Shown here piece after piece: positions 50,801 to 58,870 of a stretch of DNA of 64,000 bases. Positions within the stretch are counted from its first letter, which is position 1. Each line of letters opens with the position of its first letter. A model generated the notes under the pieces. It made no database searches. It worked only from the letters and a program-made list of their open reading frames with translations, and was not told the DNA's origin. The translations under genes and the position numbers were made by a program. This DNA comes from Natronoarchaeum mannanilyticum (lineage in GTDB: Archaea; Halobacteriota; Halobacteria; Halobacteriales; Natronoarchaeaceae): the NCBI RefSeq assembly GCF_039522665.1, contig NZ_BAAADV010000001.1:62001-126000 (forward strand), given 5' to 3'.

Positions 50801-51389
50801 CGTCCTCCTTCTTGGCGTCGAACTCGGCGACGCCGGCGATCTGGTCGATGATCTCCCGGCGCTCGTGGGGCGTCATGTTGATGATCTCGGTCACGTCGCC
50901 CTGCATGACGACGTTGTACCCCTCTGGCGTGACGCCGGCCTGCGCGAGCAGGTCCTGGATGTCCGAGAGGTTGACCGAGCGCCCGTTGAGATAGTAGTAC
51001 GAGTAGTAGTTGTCCTCGGTCTCCTTGACGCGCCGCCGGATCGTCACTTCCTCGACGTCGCCGACGTCCTCGCTCCCGGCGGCGTTGACGATCTGCCCCC
51101 GGTCGAGCGAGCCGTCCGAGTTGTCCAGCACGACTTCGACGCTGGCCTCGTTCGGCCCGGCGTTCTCGGCGCCGTCGTCGAACCCAGGGTTGTAGATCAG
51201 GTCGGTCAGCTTCTGTGCGCGGATGCCGCGAGCGCGGGCCAGTCCCAGCGCGAACAGCACCGCGTCGATGATGTTCGACTTCCCGCTACCGTTCGGGCCG
51301 GTGACGACTGTGAAGTCCTCGTAGAACGGGATGCGGGTCTTGCGGCCGAAGCTCTTGAAGTTTTCCAGAACGAGCTCTTTTATATGCAT
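47808..51389 (-). CDS. smc: Chromosome segregation protein SMC
   Basis: A 1193-residue SMC: Walker A GPNGSGKSN at 31-39, two long coiled coils (about 170-500 and 680-1010), a hinge at about 520-670 (GRAVTTILNGDLDGVHGTVGQL to MTGGSTSG), and the C-terminal head with SGGEKSLTALAFIFAIQ at about 1090 and Walker B FYALDEVDAFLD. It forms the archaeal condensin with ScpA. It is the long central gene of the minus-strand group 52065-46817. Confidence 0.97.
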   Translation of the reverse strand: MHIKELVLENFKSFGRKTRIPFYEDFTVVTGPNGSGKSNIIDAVLFALGLARARGIRAQKLTDLIYNPGFDDGAENAGPNEASVEVVLDNSDGSLDRGQIVNAAGSEDVGDVEEVTIRRRVKETEDNYYSYYYLNGRSVNLSDIQDLLAQAGVTPEGYNVVMQGDVTEIINMTPHERREIIDQIAGVAEFDAKKEDAFEELEAVEDQIDEAQLKIDEKQERLDQLSDERETALEYQSLREEKEEYEGYLKAAELEDKRDDLADVRESIAEREAELEELQRDLDEKQGTVVRLEEDLEDLNAEIERKGEDEQLEIKSEIEGIKGDVARLEDKIESTEEKREAAENERREAFVEVDRKQEEIDDLESDIREIKVEKSSVKADIQSKEAELADIEQQIDDIDTEFDELKADLQERKADRESVKEERNDLQREKDRLLDEARRRSNEIADLEAEIDEAREQIPELESDVEDLQNELTKARSNAENIEEVVDDLKQQKRSLQDDIADVEDEIQAKQQEYAELEARADESGDSSYGRAVTTILNGDLDGVHGTVGQLGGVSQQYATACETAAGGRLANVVVDDDGVGQDCIEYLKSRNAGRATFLPLTEMHSRSLPSKPSDPGVVDFAYNLVDFDSSYSGIFSYVLGDTLVVEDMDTAREYMGDFRMVTLDGELVEKSGAMTGGSTSGSRYSFSKSGKGQLERVAEAIQELQDERDSLREDLQGVEDRLDDARDRKTDANDQVRSIESEIESTEAEIEAVRESIGEKEDRLEELREERESVDERMSEIDEELDEADDELAEIDADIEELETELADSEIPELTSQAEAVEDEIDELEDTLDDLDADLNEYQLEKQYAEESIEELNETIEDAQNRKADCEEQISELEDQIDEKEELLEEKRQEVLELEDELAELKDERSELKDELKAAKSERDSARDDVDRVESKLEDLRDAEDRLEWEVEELEAAVGEYDPEEIPDHDEVTERVETLESEMEELEPVNMLAIEEYDEVEEDLEELEAGRDTLVEERDGIRERIDSYEAQKKATFMEAYEAIDDQFEEIFQRLSNGTGTLHLEDPEDPFEGGMTMKAEPGDKPIQRLDAMSGGEKSLTALAFIFAIQRYNPAPFYALDEVDAFLDAANAERVGEMVDELAGDAQFVVVSHRSAMLDRSERAIGVTMQGDNVSAVTGIQLDGSGDGEVSADD

Positions 51390-51432
51390 GCGTTGTCATC
51401 TCCCGGGCGACGCCCGCGGTCGGCCCCGGCGA

Positions 51433-51777
51433 TCACGCGACGATGATGTCGTCGCCGAGTCCGGAGCCGTCGGTTTCGTCCTCCCCGTTGTCCCCATCTC
51501 CCTTATCCGCTTCGGCTGCCGCCTCCTGGACGTCCTCGGGTGCGGCTTCGTCGGAGGGCGCGTCGCCCTGTTCGGATTCGGACTCCGCGTCGGCGTCGGC
51601 GGCGTCCCGCCGTGCGGTGGCCGGGGTGCCCGTCGTGGCGCCCTCGCTCGGTTCGAGTTCGGCTTCCAGCAGGCGGACGCGCTCTTTCGTCTCGACGAGC
51701 TCCTCGGTGAGCCCGCGAACGGTCGACTCCAGCTCGGACACCGTCGCTTCGAGTTCCTCGACCCGATTGTTCGACAT
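51433..51777 (-). CDS. Acidic coiled-coil protein upstream of smc
   Basis: A 114-residue protein. Residues 1-45 form a coiled coil (RVEELEATVSELESTVRGLTEELVETKERVRLLEAEL); the rest is an acidic, disordered tail ending GLGDDIIVA. This family lies next to smc in many haloarchaea to my knowledge, but its role is unknown. ATG 51777 (MSNNRVEEL) is preferred to an upstream start 15 codons earlier. The gap to smc is 43 nt. Confidence 0.75.
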   Translation of the reverse strand: MSNNRVEELEATVSELESTVRGLTEELVETKERVRLLEAELEPSEGATTGTPATARRDAADADAESESEQGDAPSDEAAPEDVQEAAAEADKGDGDNGEDETDGSGLGDDIIVA

Positions 51778-51855
51778 ATGAATGAAGGGGCGGCTCTGTA
51801 CCCTTAAACGTGCGTCAGACAAACAAAAGAAATCTGAGCATTACGCCGCGGCCGG

Positions 51856-52065
51856 TCACCAGGTGTTCCGGTCGACGGCCGTCAGCGCCGAGCCGTAGCC
51901 GATCGCCAGCCCGCCGGTGAACACGAAGAAGACGGTGATCATCGCGCTCTGGTGGTCGACGCCGTTGCGCCAGTAGATCGTCAGCAGTCCGATCCCCAGC
52001 GCCACGGACGCCAGCCCGATCGTCCGCAGCTGCGCCGGAGAGAGGCCGAACGGAATGTACACCAT
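51856..52065 (-). CDS. Small two-TM membrane protein
   Basis: A 69-residue protein, MVYIPFGLSPAQLRTIGLA and onward, with two TM helices (about 14-32 and 42-60) and short tails. ATG 52065 is chosen because earlier in-frame codons are rich in Pro and lie in the divergent promoter region shared with gatB. Function unknown. Confidence 0.7.
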   Translation of the reverse strand: MVYIPFGLSPAQLRTIGLASVALGIGLLTIYWRNGVDHQSAMITVFFVFTGGLAIGYGSALTAVDRNTW

Positions 52066-52177
52066 ACCGGCGTGAATCCGTCGAACCGGCAAATATGTTG
52101 TGCTCGACGGCGGCGGTGTTGCCGGCGGGACAACCACTGATGAGCGGCGCGACGCCGTGCGCGCGCTTGCGTTAGTC

Positions 52178-52183
52178 TTTAGC
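52178..52183 (+). promoter_or_regulatory. TATA box of gatB
   Basis: TTTAGC (in GTCTTTAGCGG) begins 30 nt before the gatB ATG, a leaderless spacing. Confidence 0.5.
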
Positions 52184-52207
52184 GGTCCCGTCCCGAACCC
52201 GTCGCCA

Positions 52208-53707
52208 ATGACCGCGCAGGCGACTCAGCAGGACGCCGACCTCGCCGTCGTGATCGGGCTGGAGGTCCACGTCCAGCTCGAGACCGACACGAAGATCTTC
52301 TGTCGCTGCTCGACCGACCAGACCGACGCCGAGCCCAACTCGAACACCTGCCCCGTCTGCCTGGGGCTGCCAGGCGCGCTGCCGGTGCTCAACGAGGGCG
52401 CCGTCGAGGCCGCGGTGAAGGTCGGCAAGGCGATCGACGCCGACATCCCCGAGGAGACCCGCTTCCACCGGAAGAACTACTACTACCCCGACCTGCCGAA
52501 GAACTTCCAGATCACCCAGTACGACGAGCCGATCTGCCAGGACGGCGAGTTAGAGGTCGGCGTCGAGGGCGAGCGCCGCGAGATCGGCATCGAGCGCGCA
52601 CACCTCGAGGAAGACCCCGGCAGCCTCCAGCACGTCGGCGGCTCGATCGACACCGCCGACTACACGCTGGTCAACTACAACCGCGCGGGCGTCCCGCTGC
52701 TGGAGATCGTCACGCGGCCGGACTTCCGGAGCCCCGACGAGGTTCGCGCGTTCCTCGCCAAGCTCGAAGAAGTTCTGGAGTACCTCGGCGTATTCGATAG
52801 CACGCGCGACGGTAGCCTGCGCATCGACGCCAACATCTCGCTCGTCCAGACCAGCGACGCAAACCTCGATGCCGACACCGGCGAGTTCAGCGACGAGGCG
52901 CTGGAAGAAGCCAACCGCACGGAGGTCAAGAACATCTCGAGCCACAAGGGCGCCGAAAAGGCGCTGGCCTACGAGGTGACTCGCCAGAAGAACGCGATCA
53001 AGCGCGGGCGCGGCGTCGAGCAGGAGACCCGCCACTGGGACGAGGCCAAGGGGATCACCGTCTCGATGCGCTCCAAGGAAGAAGAGAAGGACTACCGCTA
53101 CTTCGGGGAGGCCGACCTCCCGCCGCTGCAGGTCGCCGACTGGAAGGAGAAAATCGCCATCCCCGAACTACCCGACGCTCGCCGCGAGCGCTTCCGCGAG
53201 GAGTACGGCCTGGGCGAGGAGGCCGCGAGCAAGCTCACCTCCACGAAGCAGGTCGCGGACTTCTACGAGGACGTCGCCGAGGAGTACGACCCGGACCTCG
53301 CGGCGACGTGGGTCGCGGATAACCTGCTGGGCGAGCTCAACTACCGCGACATGGAAGTGACCGACGTCGAGAGTCGTCTCGACGAGGTGACTCGCCTCGT
53401 GGAACTCGTCGCGACCGACGAGATCACCGCGAAGAACGCCCGCGAGACGGTGCTCCGCGAGATGCTCGACGAGGGCCGCGCGCCCGACGAGATCGTCGAG
53501 GACGAGGGGCTGGGCAAGACCGACGACGACGAACTCCAGCAGGCCGTCGAAGCCGCCATCGAAGAGAACCCCGACGCCGTCGAGGACCACGAGAACGGCG
53601 AGGACGGCGCCATCAACTTCCTCGTCGGGCAGGTCATGCAGAAGACGGGCGGCTCGGCCGATCCGGGCGACGTGAACCAGCTGTTGCGAGACGAGCTGGC
53701 GGAGTAA
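52208..53707 (+). CDS. gatB: Aspartyl/glutamyl-tRNA(Asn/Gln) amidotransferase subunit B
   Basis: A 499-residue GatB: VVIGLEVHVQLETDTKIFC, the zinc Cys pairs CRCSTD and NTCPVCLGLPG, then FHRKNYYYPDLPKNFQITQYD and HLEEDPG. The C-terminal YqeY-like tRNA-binding domain ends EIVEDEGLGKTDD to DVNQLLRDELAE. With GatA and GatC it amidates Asp-tRNA(Asn) (and possibly Glu-tRNA(Gln) where GatDE is absent). ATG 52208 is supported by the TATA box 30 nt upstream. GatA and GatC are not adjacent. Confidence 0.96.
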   Translation: MTAQATQQDADLAVVIGLEVHVQLETDTKIFCRCSTDQTDAEPNSNTCPVCLGLPGALPVLNEGAVEAAVKVGKAIDADIPEETRFHRKNYYYPDLPKNFQITQYDEPICQDGELEVGVEGERREIGIERAHLEEDPGSLQHVGGSIDTADYTLVNYNRAGVPLLEIVTRPDFRSPDEVRAFLAKLEEVLEYLGVFDSTRDGSLRIDANISLVQTSDANLDADTGEFSDEALEEANRTEVKNISSHKGAEKALAYEVTRQKNAIKRGRGVEQETRHWDEAKGITVSMRSKEEEKDYRYFGEADLPPLQVADWKEKIAIPELPDARRERFREEYGLGEEAASKLTSTKQVADFYEDVAEEYDPDLAATWVADNLLGELNYRDMEVTDVESRLDEVTRLVELVATDEITAKNARETVLREMLDEGRAPDEIVEDEGLGKTDDDELQQAVEAAIEENPDAVEDHENGEDGAINFLVGQVMQKTGGSADPGDVNQLLRDELAE

Positions 53708-53710
53708 CGA

Positions 53711-53727
53711 ACGGCGCGAAGCGCCGT
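53711..53727 (+). terminator. Hairpin after gatB
   Basis: ACGGCGC-GAA-GCGCCGT forms a perfect 7-bp stem with a 3-nt loop, 4 nt after the gatB stop. No T-run follows, so it may protect the 3' end rather than terminate. Confidence 0.4.
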
Positions 53728-53836
53728 ACCACTCCAACCGGAGCGCGGCGTCCTCCCGACGCGAAATAGAGCGATCGGCGGCTTCGCCCACCCAGGTAGT
53801 AAGAAAAACTATATGTTTTCGTGACAGTGGTCCGCT

Positions 53837-54175
53837 ATGGACTGTCCGCGATGCGGCGAGCAGTTGATCCACTACAGCCTCGGGGACAGCGAGACGTGGA
53901 ACTGTCAGAGCTGTTCGTACTCGGGCATCACCGTCGAACACCGGAGCGACCGCCCCGAAACCGAGTCCTGGGCGGAGAGCTTCGAGCGGTTCTACGAGCA
54001 GACCGCGGAGGCCGAGACGCCCGACCGAACTGAGACGCCGGACCGCTGCGTCGCCGCGACGGCCTCCGGCCAACGGTGTTCGCGCGACGCGAAACCGGGC
54101 GAGCGGTACTGCGGCCAGCATCTCGCGATGGTCGAGCGCGACGGCGCCGACGCGGTGACCGATCACGGCCGATAG
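53837..54175 (+). CDS. Zinc-ribbon protein
   Basis: A 112-residue protein with an N-terminal zinc ribbon (MDCPRCGEQLIHY... NCQSC, CxxC pairs at 3-6 and about 23-26) and a second Cys/His cluster near the C-terminus (RCVAATASGQRCSRDA, then YCGQHL). The middle is acidic. Possible nucleic-acid or protein binding; no specific function. A TATA-like AACTATATG lies about 35 nt upstream. Confidence 0.75.
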   Translation: MDCPRCGEQLIHYSLGDSETWNCQSCSYSGITVEHRSDRPETESWAESFERFYEQTAEAETPDRTETPDRCVAATASGQRCSRDAKPGERYCGQHLAMVERDGADAVTDHGR

Positions 54176-54288
54176 GTTGGAGGCGGCCGCGCCCGCGGCG
54201 CAGCCGCGGCAGATGCCGCGGATCGGCGTCGGATTTCAATCGTTACGGAAGAAAAAATCGATTCTCCCCGCCCGTCATTTAAATACCA

Positions 54289-54303
54289 CCCCGAAAATCG
54301 GGG
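54289..54303 (+). promoter_or_regulatory. Hairpin between TATA box and start of the HalOD1 gene
   Basis: CCCCGA-AAA-TCGGGG is a perfect 6-bp stem, just downstream of a TTTAAAT TATA box (54278-54284) and 36 nt before ATG 54339. It covers the expected transcription start and may be an operator. Confidence 0.45.
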
Positions 54304-54338
54304 AATCATTCAAGTAGTCTCGTCCTGCAGACCCGTGT

Positions 54339-54671
54339 ATGGACGAAGAACAGTTTCATCGCCTCTCAGCCGACGCCGCCGATCGCGACGGCGACGACGA
54401 GATCCAGCTCGACGCCGACGCCCCGAAGGCGATCTTCGAACCGTCGACGGGCGGTTCGGCGACCGAAGCGATCGTCTCGCTGGTGGCTCAGGAGGAAGAC
54501 TGCGCGCCGCTCGAGCTCGACCCGCTGTACGACGCCGTCGATCCCGAGGCGCTCGACAACATCTGTACCGCCACGCCCGACACCTCGCTTCGCCTCTCCT
54601 TCGACTACGCCGGCTACACCGTCCTGGTCGACGGGAGCGGGATCGTCCAGCTGATCCAGACCGACCACTGA
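54339..54671 (+). CDS. HalOD1 output-domain protein
   Basis: A 110-residue protein that is essentially one HalOD1 domain: AIVSLVAQEEDCAPLELDPLYDAVDPEALD, then LRLSFDYAGYTVLVDGSGIVQL. HalOD1 domains occur at the C-termini of haloarchaeal regulators and as stand-alone proteins; their partners are unknown. It lies upstream of topA on the same strand but 143 nt apart. Confidence 0.88.
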   Translation: MDEEQFHRLSADAADRDGDDEIQLDADAPKAIFEPSTGGSATEAIVSLVAQEEDCAPLELDPLYDAVDPEALDNICTATPDTSLRLSFDYAGYTVLVDGSGIVQLIQTDH

Positions 54672-54814
54672 GCGGGCTCGACAGTTCGTTTTCGGCTTGC
54701 TTCAGCCGGTCAGTCCCCGCCGCAGTCGTCGTGTTGAGCACCCCGAAAGGTTTACCAGCCGGGTTGTCCTACGGCTGATAACGACCGACAGAGCGGAGTC
54801 GGAGGTGCCATCCT

Positions 54815-57334
54815 GTGGAACTCATCATCACCGAGAAGGACAACGCGGCCCGACGGATCGCCGACATCCTGAGCGGCGAGTCCGCGAGCTCGACCCGCCG
54901 GAACGGCGTCAACGTCTACCGGTGGGGCGGCAAGCGCGTGATCGGCCTCTCCGGTCACGTCGTCGGCGTCGACTTCCCCGAGGAGTACAGCGACTGGCGC
55001 GACGTCGAGCCCGTCGAGCTGATCGACGCCGAGGTCGAGAAGACGCCGACCCAGGAGTCGATCGTCGCGGCGCTGCGCTCGCTGGCCCGCGACGCCGACC
55101 GGGTGACGATCGCGACCGACTACGACCGCGAGGGCGAACTGATCGGCAAGGAGGCCTACGAGCTCGTCCGGGACGTCAACGAGGACGCCCCGATCGACCG
55201 CGTGCGGTTCTCCTCGATCACCGAGCGCGAAGTGCAGAACGCGTTCGACAACCGCGAGGAGCTGGACTTCGATCTCGCGGCGGCCGGCGAGGCCCGCCAG
55301 ACGATCGACCTGATCTGGGGCGCCGCCCTGACGCGCTTTCTCTCGCTGTCGGCGCGCCAGCTCGGCGACGACTTCATCTCGGTCGGCCGCGTCCAGACGC
55401 CGACGCTGCGCCTGCTGGTCGACCGCGAGCGCGAGATCCAGGCGTTCGAGCCCGACGACTACTGGGAGCTGTACGCCGATCTGGAGAAAGACGACGACGA
55501 TTTCGAGGCCCAGTACTTCTACCGCGACGAGGACGGCAACGAGGCCGAGCGCGTCTGGGACGAGGACCTCGCGGACGCCGTCTACGAGGCGCTCGCGGCG
55601 ACCGACGCGAGGACGACCGTCGAGCGCGTCAACCGCCGGACCCGGACCGACAGCCCGCCCGAGCCGTTCAGCACCACGCAGTTCATCCGCGCCGCGGGCA
55701 CGCTGGGCTACTCGGCCCAGCGCGGGATGAGCGTCGCCGAGGACCTCTACACCGCCGGCTACATCACGTACCCGCGGACCGACAACACGGTCTACCCCGA
55801 CGATCTGGACCCCGAGGAACTGCTCGACGAGTTCGTCGGCCACTACACGTTCGGCGACGACGCCGAGTCGCTGCTGGAGATCGAGGATATCGAGCCCACC
55901 GAGGGCGACGAGGAGACGACCGACCACCCGCCGATCCACCCGACCGGCGAGATCCCCAAGAAGAGCGAGCTCTCCGACGACGAGTGGGAGATCTACGAGC
56001 TCGTCGTCCGCAGGTTCTTCGCGACGGTCGCGGAACCCGCGGTCTGGGAGCACCTCAAGGTCGTCGCCGAACTCGACGGCGCGGTGTCGATCGACCTCCC
56101 CGAGGAGACCGACGACGTGACGCTGAAGGCCAACGGCAAGCGCCTCGTCGAGGCGGGCTACCACGACGTCTATCCGTACTTCAACACCAGCGAGAACTAC
56201 GTCCCCGACGTCGAGGAGGGCGAGCAGCTCGCGATCGCGGAAGCGCGCCAGGAGGACAAGGAAACCCAGCCGCCCCGCCGGTACGGCCAGTCCAGACTCA
56301 TCGAGACGATGGAGAAGCTGGGCATCGGGACGAAGTCGACTCGCCACAACACCATCGAGAAGCTCTACGACCGGGGCTACGTCGAGGGCGACCCGCCGCG
56401 GCCGACCAAGCTCGCGATGGCGGTCGTCGAAGCCGCCGAGGAGTACGCCGACCGCGTCGTCAGCGAGGACATGACCAGCGAGTTGGAGCGGGACATGACC
56501 GCCATCGCCGAGGGCGAGGCGACGCTCGACGACGTCACCGAGGAGTCCCGTGAGATGCTCGGACGTGTGTTCGAGGAGCTAGTCGAGTCCCGCGAGGAGA
56601 TCGGCGATCACCTCCAGAAGTCGCTCAAGGCCGACAAGACCCTGGGGCCTTGCCCCGAATCGGACCACGACCTGCTGGTCCGCCGCGCCCGGGGCGGCTC
56701 GGCGTTCGTCGGCTGCGACGGCTATCCGGAGTGCGAGTACACCCTCCCGCTGCCGAGTACGGGCAAACCGCTGATCCTCGACGAGACCTGCGACGAGCAC
56801 GACCTGCGCCACGTCAAGATGCTCGCCGGCCGCCAGACGTTCGTCCACGGCTGCCCGCAGTGCAAGGCCGACGAGGCCGGCGAAGGCCCGATCCTCGGAG
56901 AGTGCCCCGACTGTGGCGACGAACACGACGGCGAACTCGCCATCAAGCAACTGCGCAACGGCTCGCGGCTCGTCGGCTGCACCAGATATCCGGACTGCGA
57001 CTACTCGCTGCCCCTTCCCCGCCGCGGCGAGATCGAGGTCACCGACGAGCACTGCGAGGAACACGGGCTGCCCGAACTGATCGTCCACAACGGCGACGAA
57101 CCCTGGGAGCTGGGCTGTCCGATCTGCAACTACCGCGAGTACCAGGCCCGCGAGAGCGACTCGGGCAGCGACCTCGAAGCGCTCGACGGCATCGGCGCCA
57201 AGACCGCCGAGAAGCTCGCCGACGCCGGCATCGAGAGCATCGACGATCTGGAGTCGGCCGAGCCGGACGCCGTCGCCGGGCGGGTCGACGGCGTCAGCGA
57301 GGACCGGATCCGGAAGTGGCAGGCGAAAGCCTAA
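54815..57334 (+). CDS. topA: DNA topoisomerase I (type IA)
   Basis: An 839-residue type IA topoisomerase. It has the Toprim domain (LIITEKDNAARRIA and TDYDREGELIGKEAYEL with the acidic metal site), SVGRVQTPTL, and the catalytic Tyr at about 320 in AGYITYPRTDNT. The C-terminal region has three zinc-finger-like Cys sets (CPESDHD/CDGYPEC, CPQC/CPDC, CTRYPDC/CPIC), and the last 50 residues form a helix-hairpin-helix domain (LDGIGAKTAEKLADAGI). It relaxes negative supercoils. The start is GTG at 54815. TATA-like GGTTTACC precedes it. Confidence 0.95.
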   Translation: MELIITEKDNAARRIADILSGESASSTRRNGVNVYRWGGKRVIGLSGHVVGVDFPEEYSDWRDVEPVELIDAEVEKTPTQESIVAALRSLARDADRVTIATDYDREGELIGKEAYELVRDVNEDAPIDRVRFSSITEREVQNAFDNREELDFDLAAAGEARQTIDLIWGAALTRFLSLSARQLGDDFISVGRVQTPTLRLLVDREREIQAFEPDDYWELYADLEKDDDDFEAQYFYRDEDGNEAERVWDEDLADAVYEALAATDARTTVERVNRRTRTDSPPEPFSTTQFIRAAGTLGYSAQRGMSVAEDLYTAGYITYPRTDNTVYPDDLDPEELLDEFVGHYTFGDDAESLLEIEDIEPTEGDEETTDHPPIHPTGEIPKKSELSDDEWEIYELVVRRFFATVAEPAVWEHLKVVAELDGAVSIDLPEETDDVTLKANGKRLVEAGYHDVYPYFNTSENYVPDVEEGEQLAIAEARQEDKETQPPRRYGQSRLIETMEKLGIGTKSTRHNTIEKLYDRGYVEGDPPRPTKLAMAVVEAAEEYADRVVSEDMTSELERDMTAIAEGEATLDDVTEESREMLGRVFEELVESREEIGDHLQKSLKADKTLGPCPESDHDLLVRRARGGSAFVGCDGYPECEYTLPLPSTGKPLILDETCDEHDLRHVKMLAGRQTFVHGCPQCKADEAGEGPILGECPDCGDEHDGELAIKQLRNGSRLVGCTRYPDCDYSLPLPRRGEIEVTDEHCEEHGLPELIVHNGDEPWELGCPICNYREYQARESDSGSDLEALDGIGAKTAEKLADAGIESIDDLESAEPDAVAGRVDGVSEDRIRKWQAKA

Positions 57335-57343
57335 CAGACGACC

Positions 57344-57409
57344 TTTTTATCGCTCGGGTGGGCTCGCTCGGGCCCGAACGCCCTCGCTCGCCACCGCTCG
57401 CGATAAAAA
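57344..57409. terminator. Inverted-repeat terminator after topA
   Basis: TTTTTATCGC (57344-57353) and GCGATAAAAA (57400-57409) are perfect inverted arms, with further partial pairing (GGTGG/CCACC) inside. The five T after the topA stop can act as its terminator. A second hairpin, GCGCCC-TGTC-GGGCGC, follows near 57448-57463. The 246-nt gap to the cupin gene has no coding signal. Confidence 0.5.
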
Positions 57410-57550
57410 TCTCGGCCAAAAACTCCGCTTACTCGCTCGCGCCCTGTCGGGCGCTCGCTCGTGCGCGGTACAACTACTCAGTCTCTAACCGCACCGCTAG
57501 CACAACCTCAGCACCGCGACCGCGCCGCATGACGCCGCTGCGGAGTCAGC

Positions 57551-57556
57551 TTTAGG
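57551..57556 (+). promoter_or_regulatory. TATA box of the cupin gene
   Basis: TTTAGG begins 30 nt before ATG 57581, consistent with a leaderless transcript. Confidence 0.5.
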
Positions 57557-57580
57557 GCGCCACGCCGCCATCGTCCGGGT

Positions 57581-57952
57581 ATGAGCGATCCGGAGCCGAC
57601 GATCCGACGCGCCGAGGAGATCGAGTACGAAACAGTCGACGCGGCGGAGGGGTTGTCGAAGGGCGTCCTGATCGGCGAGGACGAGGACGCGCCGAACTTC
57701 GCCGTCCGGCGGTTCGAGCTCGACGCCGGCGCCGAGGTGCCGAAACACACCAACGAGGTCGAACACGAGCAGTACGTCCTCTCCGGCGAGTACGTGGTGG
57801 GGATCGACGACGAGGAACACGAGGTGAGCGCGGGCGACTCGCTGTTGATTCCGGCGGGGACGGTCCACTGGTACCGGAATGAGGCCGACGAGCCGGGCGC
57901 GTTCATCTGCGCGGTACCGAACGGCGACGACGAGATCGAACTGGCGGAGTGA
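57581..57952 (+). CDS. Cupin-domain protein
   Basis: A 123-residue single cupin: metal motif 1 as VPKHTNEVEHEQYVLSGEY (His, His, Glu ligands) and motif 2 as PAGTVHWYRN. The family binds Fe, Mn or Zn and includes isomerases, dioxygenases and ligand-binding proteins. Nothing in the neighbourhood indicates a substrate. Convergent with the toxin gene. Confidence 0.9.
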   Translation: MSDPEPTIRRAEEIEYETVDAAEGLSKGVLIGEDEDAPNFAVRRFELDAGAEVPKHTNEVEHEQYVLSGEYVVGIDDEEHEVSAGDSLLIPAGTVHWYRNEADEPGAFICAVPNGDDEIELAE

Positions 57953-58040
57953 CGCGTCGGCGTCTCTCGCAGCTTCAGAGTTCGAAGCGACTATACTTTG
58001 AATTTCGAAGTAATCGGATAGAGCGACGTAGCGTCTCTCT

Positions 58041-58562
58041 TCAGTCGTCGCCGGCTGCAGCCGCTTCGATCTGTTTTAGGGCCTCTTCACGGAGTTCGCC
58101 GGTCATGTGGAGACCGTTCTCGTCGACCCTGCGAAGCAGATTCGCCGCCTCGTCGGCGTCGCGGCCCTCCTTGACGGACCGTCTGATCGCCCCGACAGTT
58201 CCCGTTACGGTTGCACCGAGTCCGTCGGCCATCGTCCGAACACGCTTATCGTCGGAGACGACCCCTGCTTCCATTCCCCGTTCTCTCCAGTGAAGCACGG
58301 CACCGATAATCGCTGCGTCCCCCGAGGGTTCGCCGTCACCGAGCAGATCGAGCGCCTGACCGACCGGATCTACCGGAATCGACTCCGTACGCGCGGGACC
58401 GTCGAGCAGCCGCTCGACGTTCGTCCGAGCGGGTTCCGTCGTTACCTCCGAGAAAACGCGATCGGGAACGACTAACTCGCCGTCGAAAGCCGTGAGGACA
58501 TCGAGTTCGCCGACCGCGCCTAACGCGATCAGCGGCGTCGCATCGAGATAGATCTGCCTCAC
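58041..58562 (-). CDS. PIN-like toxin (DUF3368 family)
   Basis: A 173-residue protein: N-terminal IYLDATPLIALGAVGELDVL with the first PIN Asp, VVPDRVFSEVTT with the acidic second position, SGDAAIIGAVLH and VVSDDKRVRTMADGLG with the distal Asp residues, then TGTVGAIRRSVKEG. This is the DUF3368 pattern, a PIN-fold ribonuclease usually paired with UPF0175. The start is GTG 58562, overlapping the antitoxin stop (GTGA). Second gene of the TA operon. Confidence 0.85.
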   Translation of the reverse strand: MRQIYLDATPLIALGAVGELDVLTAFDGELVVPDRVFSEVTTEPARTNVERLLDGPARTESIPVDPVGQALDLLGDGEPSGDAAIIGAVLHWRERGMEAGVVSDDKRVRTMADGLGATVTGTVGAIRRSVKEGRDADEAANLLRRVDENGLHMTGELREEALKQIEAAAAGDD

Positions 58563-58861
58563 AGTTCGCTAGCGGCGTCGGCGTCCCGGCGCAGATCCTC
58601 CGGCGTCAGTTGCGTCGTGAGATTGCGCTCGCGGGCGATCTCCAGCCACTCGGCGACGCTCACGTCGGCGATGCGCGCCGCCTCGTTGACCGAGATCTCG
58701 CCGGACTGGTACTGCTCGACCGCTCGCGTGATGCGCAGTTCGTGGAGCCCCTCGCGGAGCGCCTTCCTGACGACGCTGCTCTTGTCCTCGTCGAGCAACT
58801 CCGCGACGGCTTCGAGGTCGTCGGCCTCGTCGTCGGGGAGCCTCGCGCTGATCGACGCCAT
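58559..58861 (-). CDS. UPF0175-family antitoxin
   Basis: A 100-residue protein: an N-terminal ribbon-helix-helix-like segment (ISARLPDDEADDLEAVAELLDEDKSSVVRKALREGL) and a C-terminal UPF0175 helix-turn-helix (SVNEAARIADVSVAEWLEIARERNL). It should repress the operon and neutralise the DUF3368 toxin. The start codon is preceded by a GTATAC palindrome and two direct 10-nt repeats at 58871-58890. Confidence 0.85.
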   Translation of the reverse strand: MASISARLPDDEADDLEAVAELLDEDKSSVVRKALREGLHELRITRAVEQYQSGEISVNEAARIADVSVAEWLEIARERNLTTQLTPEDLRRDADAASEL

Positions 58862-58870
58862 GTATACAAT

